Assembly: GCF_023278365.1 (NCBI RefSeq)
Contig: NZ_CP075338.1
Coordinates: forward strand, 868,001-932,000
Direction of reading: 5' to 3'
DNA length: 64,000 nucleotides
Source: Epilithonimonas zeae
GTDB taxonomy: Bacteria; Bacteroidota; Bacteroidia; Flavobacteriales; Weeksellaceae
Shown: positions 63,357-64,000 of the stretch, one piece after another
Layout of the letters: each line of letters starts with the position of its first letter
Numbering within the stretch: the first letter of the stretch is position 1
Notes under the pieces: generated by a model
The model's input: only the letters and a program-made list of their open reading frames with translations
Told to the model about the DNA's origin: nothing
The model's database searches: none
Translations under genes and position numbers: made by a program

Positions 63357-64000
63357 TCAAAACAAACTCAACTGTATCCCATAACTCCCTTTCGGCGGCT
63401 TCGCATCACCAAAAACAGTTTTCCCACCAAATCGCCAGGAGTTTTGTCGCTCCTCTTCTATCACTTTTTCAAGATTAAAATCTGGAGTAAAATTCTCTTC
63501 AGTTCTCACAGCAATCTCGTGTAGTTTTTTAATCGCAAGATTTTTATCCGTGTTTCCAAGTTTAGATTTCTCAATACCGGTTCTTAGAATAGAAATTGTT
63601 TCGTCATAAGTTTGGGTAGGAACAGGAAACGGATGACCGTCTTTTCCCCCGTACGCAAAAGAAAAACGAGCCGGGTCTGTAAATCTGGAAGGCGCCCCGT
63701 GAATCACCTCACTCACCAAAGCCAGAGACTGCATCGTACGCGGGCCAACACCTTTCAGCATCAGCAAATCTTCAAAATTCTCAGGTTCATTTTCTCTCGC
63801 CAGCCAAAGAATATTCCCGAGCTTTTTCATATCCACATCACTCGCCAAAACCTCGTGATGAGCCGGCAAAATTAAACGCTGGAAATCCTGCATCCATTTC
63901 TCGGAATCGGTTTTGGTGATGTCAACGATGCCGTTTCTGTTTTGTTCTGCTTCGGAAGATGTGAGGTTGAGAATATTTCCACGATTAACGCCGGAGATTC
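63357..64000 (-). CDS. DUF763 family protein (N-terminus outside window)
   Basis: At least 214 residues, open to the window edge. The visible part has a helix-hairpin-helix motif (LMLKGVGPRTMQSLALVSEVIHG), then DPARFSFAYGGKDGHPFPVP. It ends with YGIQLSLF. These match DUF763, a family of about 400 residues with a likely DNA-binding HhH element and unknown activity. An internal ATG at 63893 is not the start, because the family sequence continues upstream (NRGNILNLTSSEAEQNR). Confidence 0.85.
   Translation of the reverse strand, partial: ISGVNRGNILNLTSSEAEQNRNGIVDITKTDSEKWMQDFQRLILPAHHEVLASDVDMKKLGNILWLARENEPENFEDLLMLKGVGPRTMQSLALVSEVIHGAPSRFTDPARFSFAYGGKDGHPFPVPTQTYDETISILRTGIEKSKLGNTDKNLAIKKLHEIAVRTEENFTPDFNLEKVIEEERQNSWRFGGKTVFGDAKPPKGSYGIQLSLF

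Noticed and set aside
63216-63524. 102-codon plus-strand ORF with heptads as a gene
   Set aside because: It starts at a GTG inside a repeat unit, has no ribosome site, and its second half runs antisense into the DUF763 gene.

Overview
The window looks like chromosomal DNA of a Flavobacteriia member of the Weeksellaceae type (Chryseobacterium or Epilithonimonas-like). The support is an AT-rich genome, weak or absent Shine-Dalgarno sequences, several Bacteroidota-type -7 elements (TAnnTTTG), a T9SS type A sorting domain, a GldI-like lipoprotein, many SxxC/LxxC lipoprotein signals and Bacteroidota-style families throughout. No rRNA, tRNA, CRISPR array, integrase or complete insertion sequence was seen.

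Layout. 0-7 kb: truncated M16 peptidase, a GIY-YIG pseudogene, intergenic repeats, an HNH-like protein, a 22-bp tandem array and small envelope proteins. 7-11 kb: acyl-CoA reductase divergent from a ferredoxin, then serC, serA and a DUF1015 protein (serine synthesis). 11-14 kb: bacteriophytochrome and heme oxygenase, overlapping by 20 nt (light sensing and chromophore supply). 14-19 kb: two peptidyl-prolyl isomerase lipoproteins, ilvE, mnmD and a NUDIX hydrolase. 18-24 kb: a tight minus-strand operon recQ / PH-like membrane protein / glycosyltransferase / sterol desaturase-like / lipoprotein. 23-31 kb: kdsD, tatC, a Crp-type regulator, tpx, two secreted proteins and monomeric icd. 31-37.5 kb: HxlR and SDR pair, then a LytS/LytTR two-component system whose two flanking gene sets (cytochrome P460-like and DUF1223) carry the same predicted operator and promoter. 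37.5-51 kb: a TonB-plug protein, RNA modification, methylmalonyl-CoA mutase small subunit, udk, lipoproteins, a PaaE-like reductase, and thioredoxin plus a FecCD-type ABC transporter. 51-58 kb: MarR regulator with a 26-bp palindromic operator, followed by fadN-fadA-fadE (beta-oxidation), interrupted by a four-helix-bundle gene with flanking inverted repeats. 58-62 kb: an accessory island. 62-64 kb: DUF2971 protein, a 21-bp tandem array and a DUF763 protein.

Most notable observations. (1) The last 84 bp of the fadE region, including the final 18 codons, recurs about 4.25 kb downstream at roughly 90% identity, followed by a terminator of the same design. It brackets an island of three unknown small proteins and a histidine kinase/response regulator pair. 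(2) Three tandem arrays with periods of 22, 23 and 21 bp, unrelated in sequence, each end 33-37 nt after the stop codon of a minus-strand gene. (3) Two genes are interrupted exactly at homopolymer runs (T9 and A11), and a third by a small indel. (4) The LytTR system has two matching operators with direct half-sites 21-22 bp apart, each about 31-32 nt upstream of an identical -7 element.

All calls come from reading the sequence; no database search was run.
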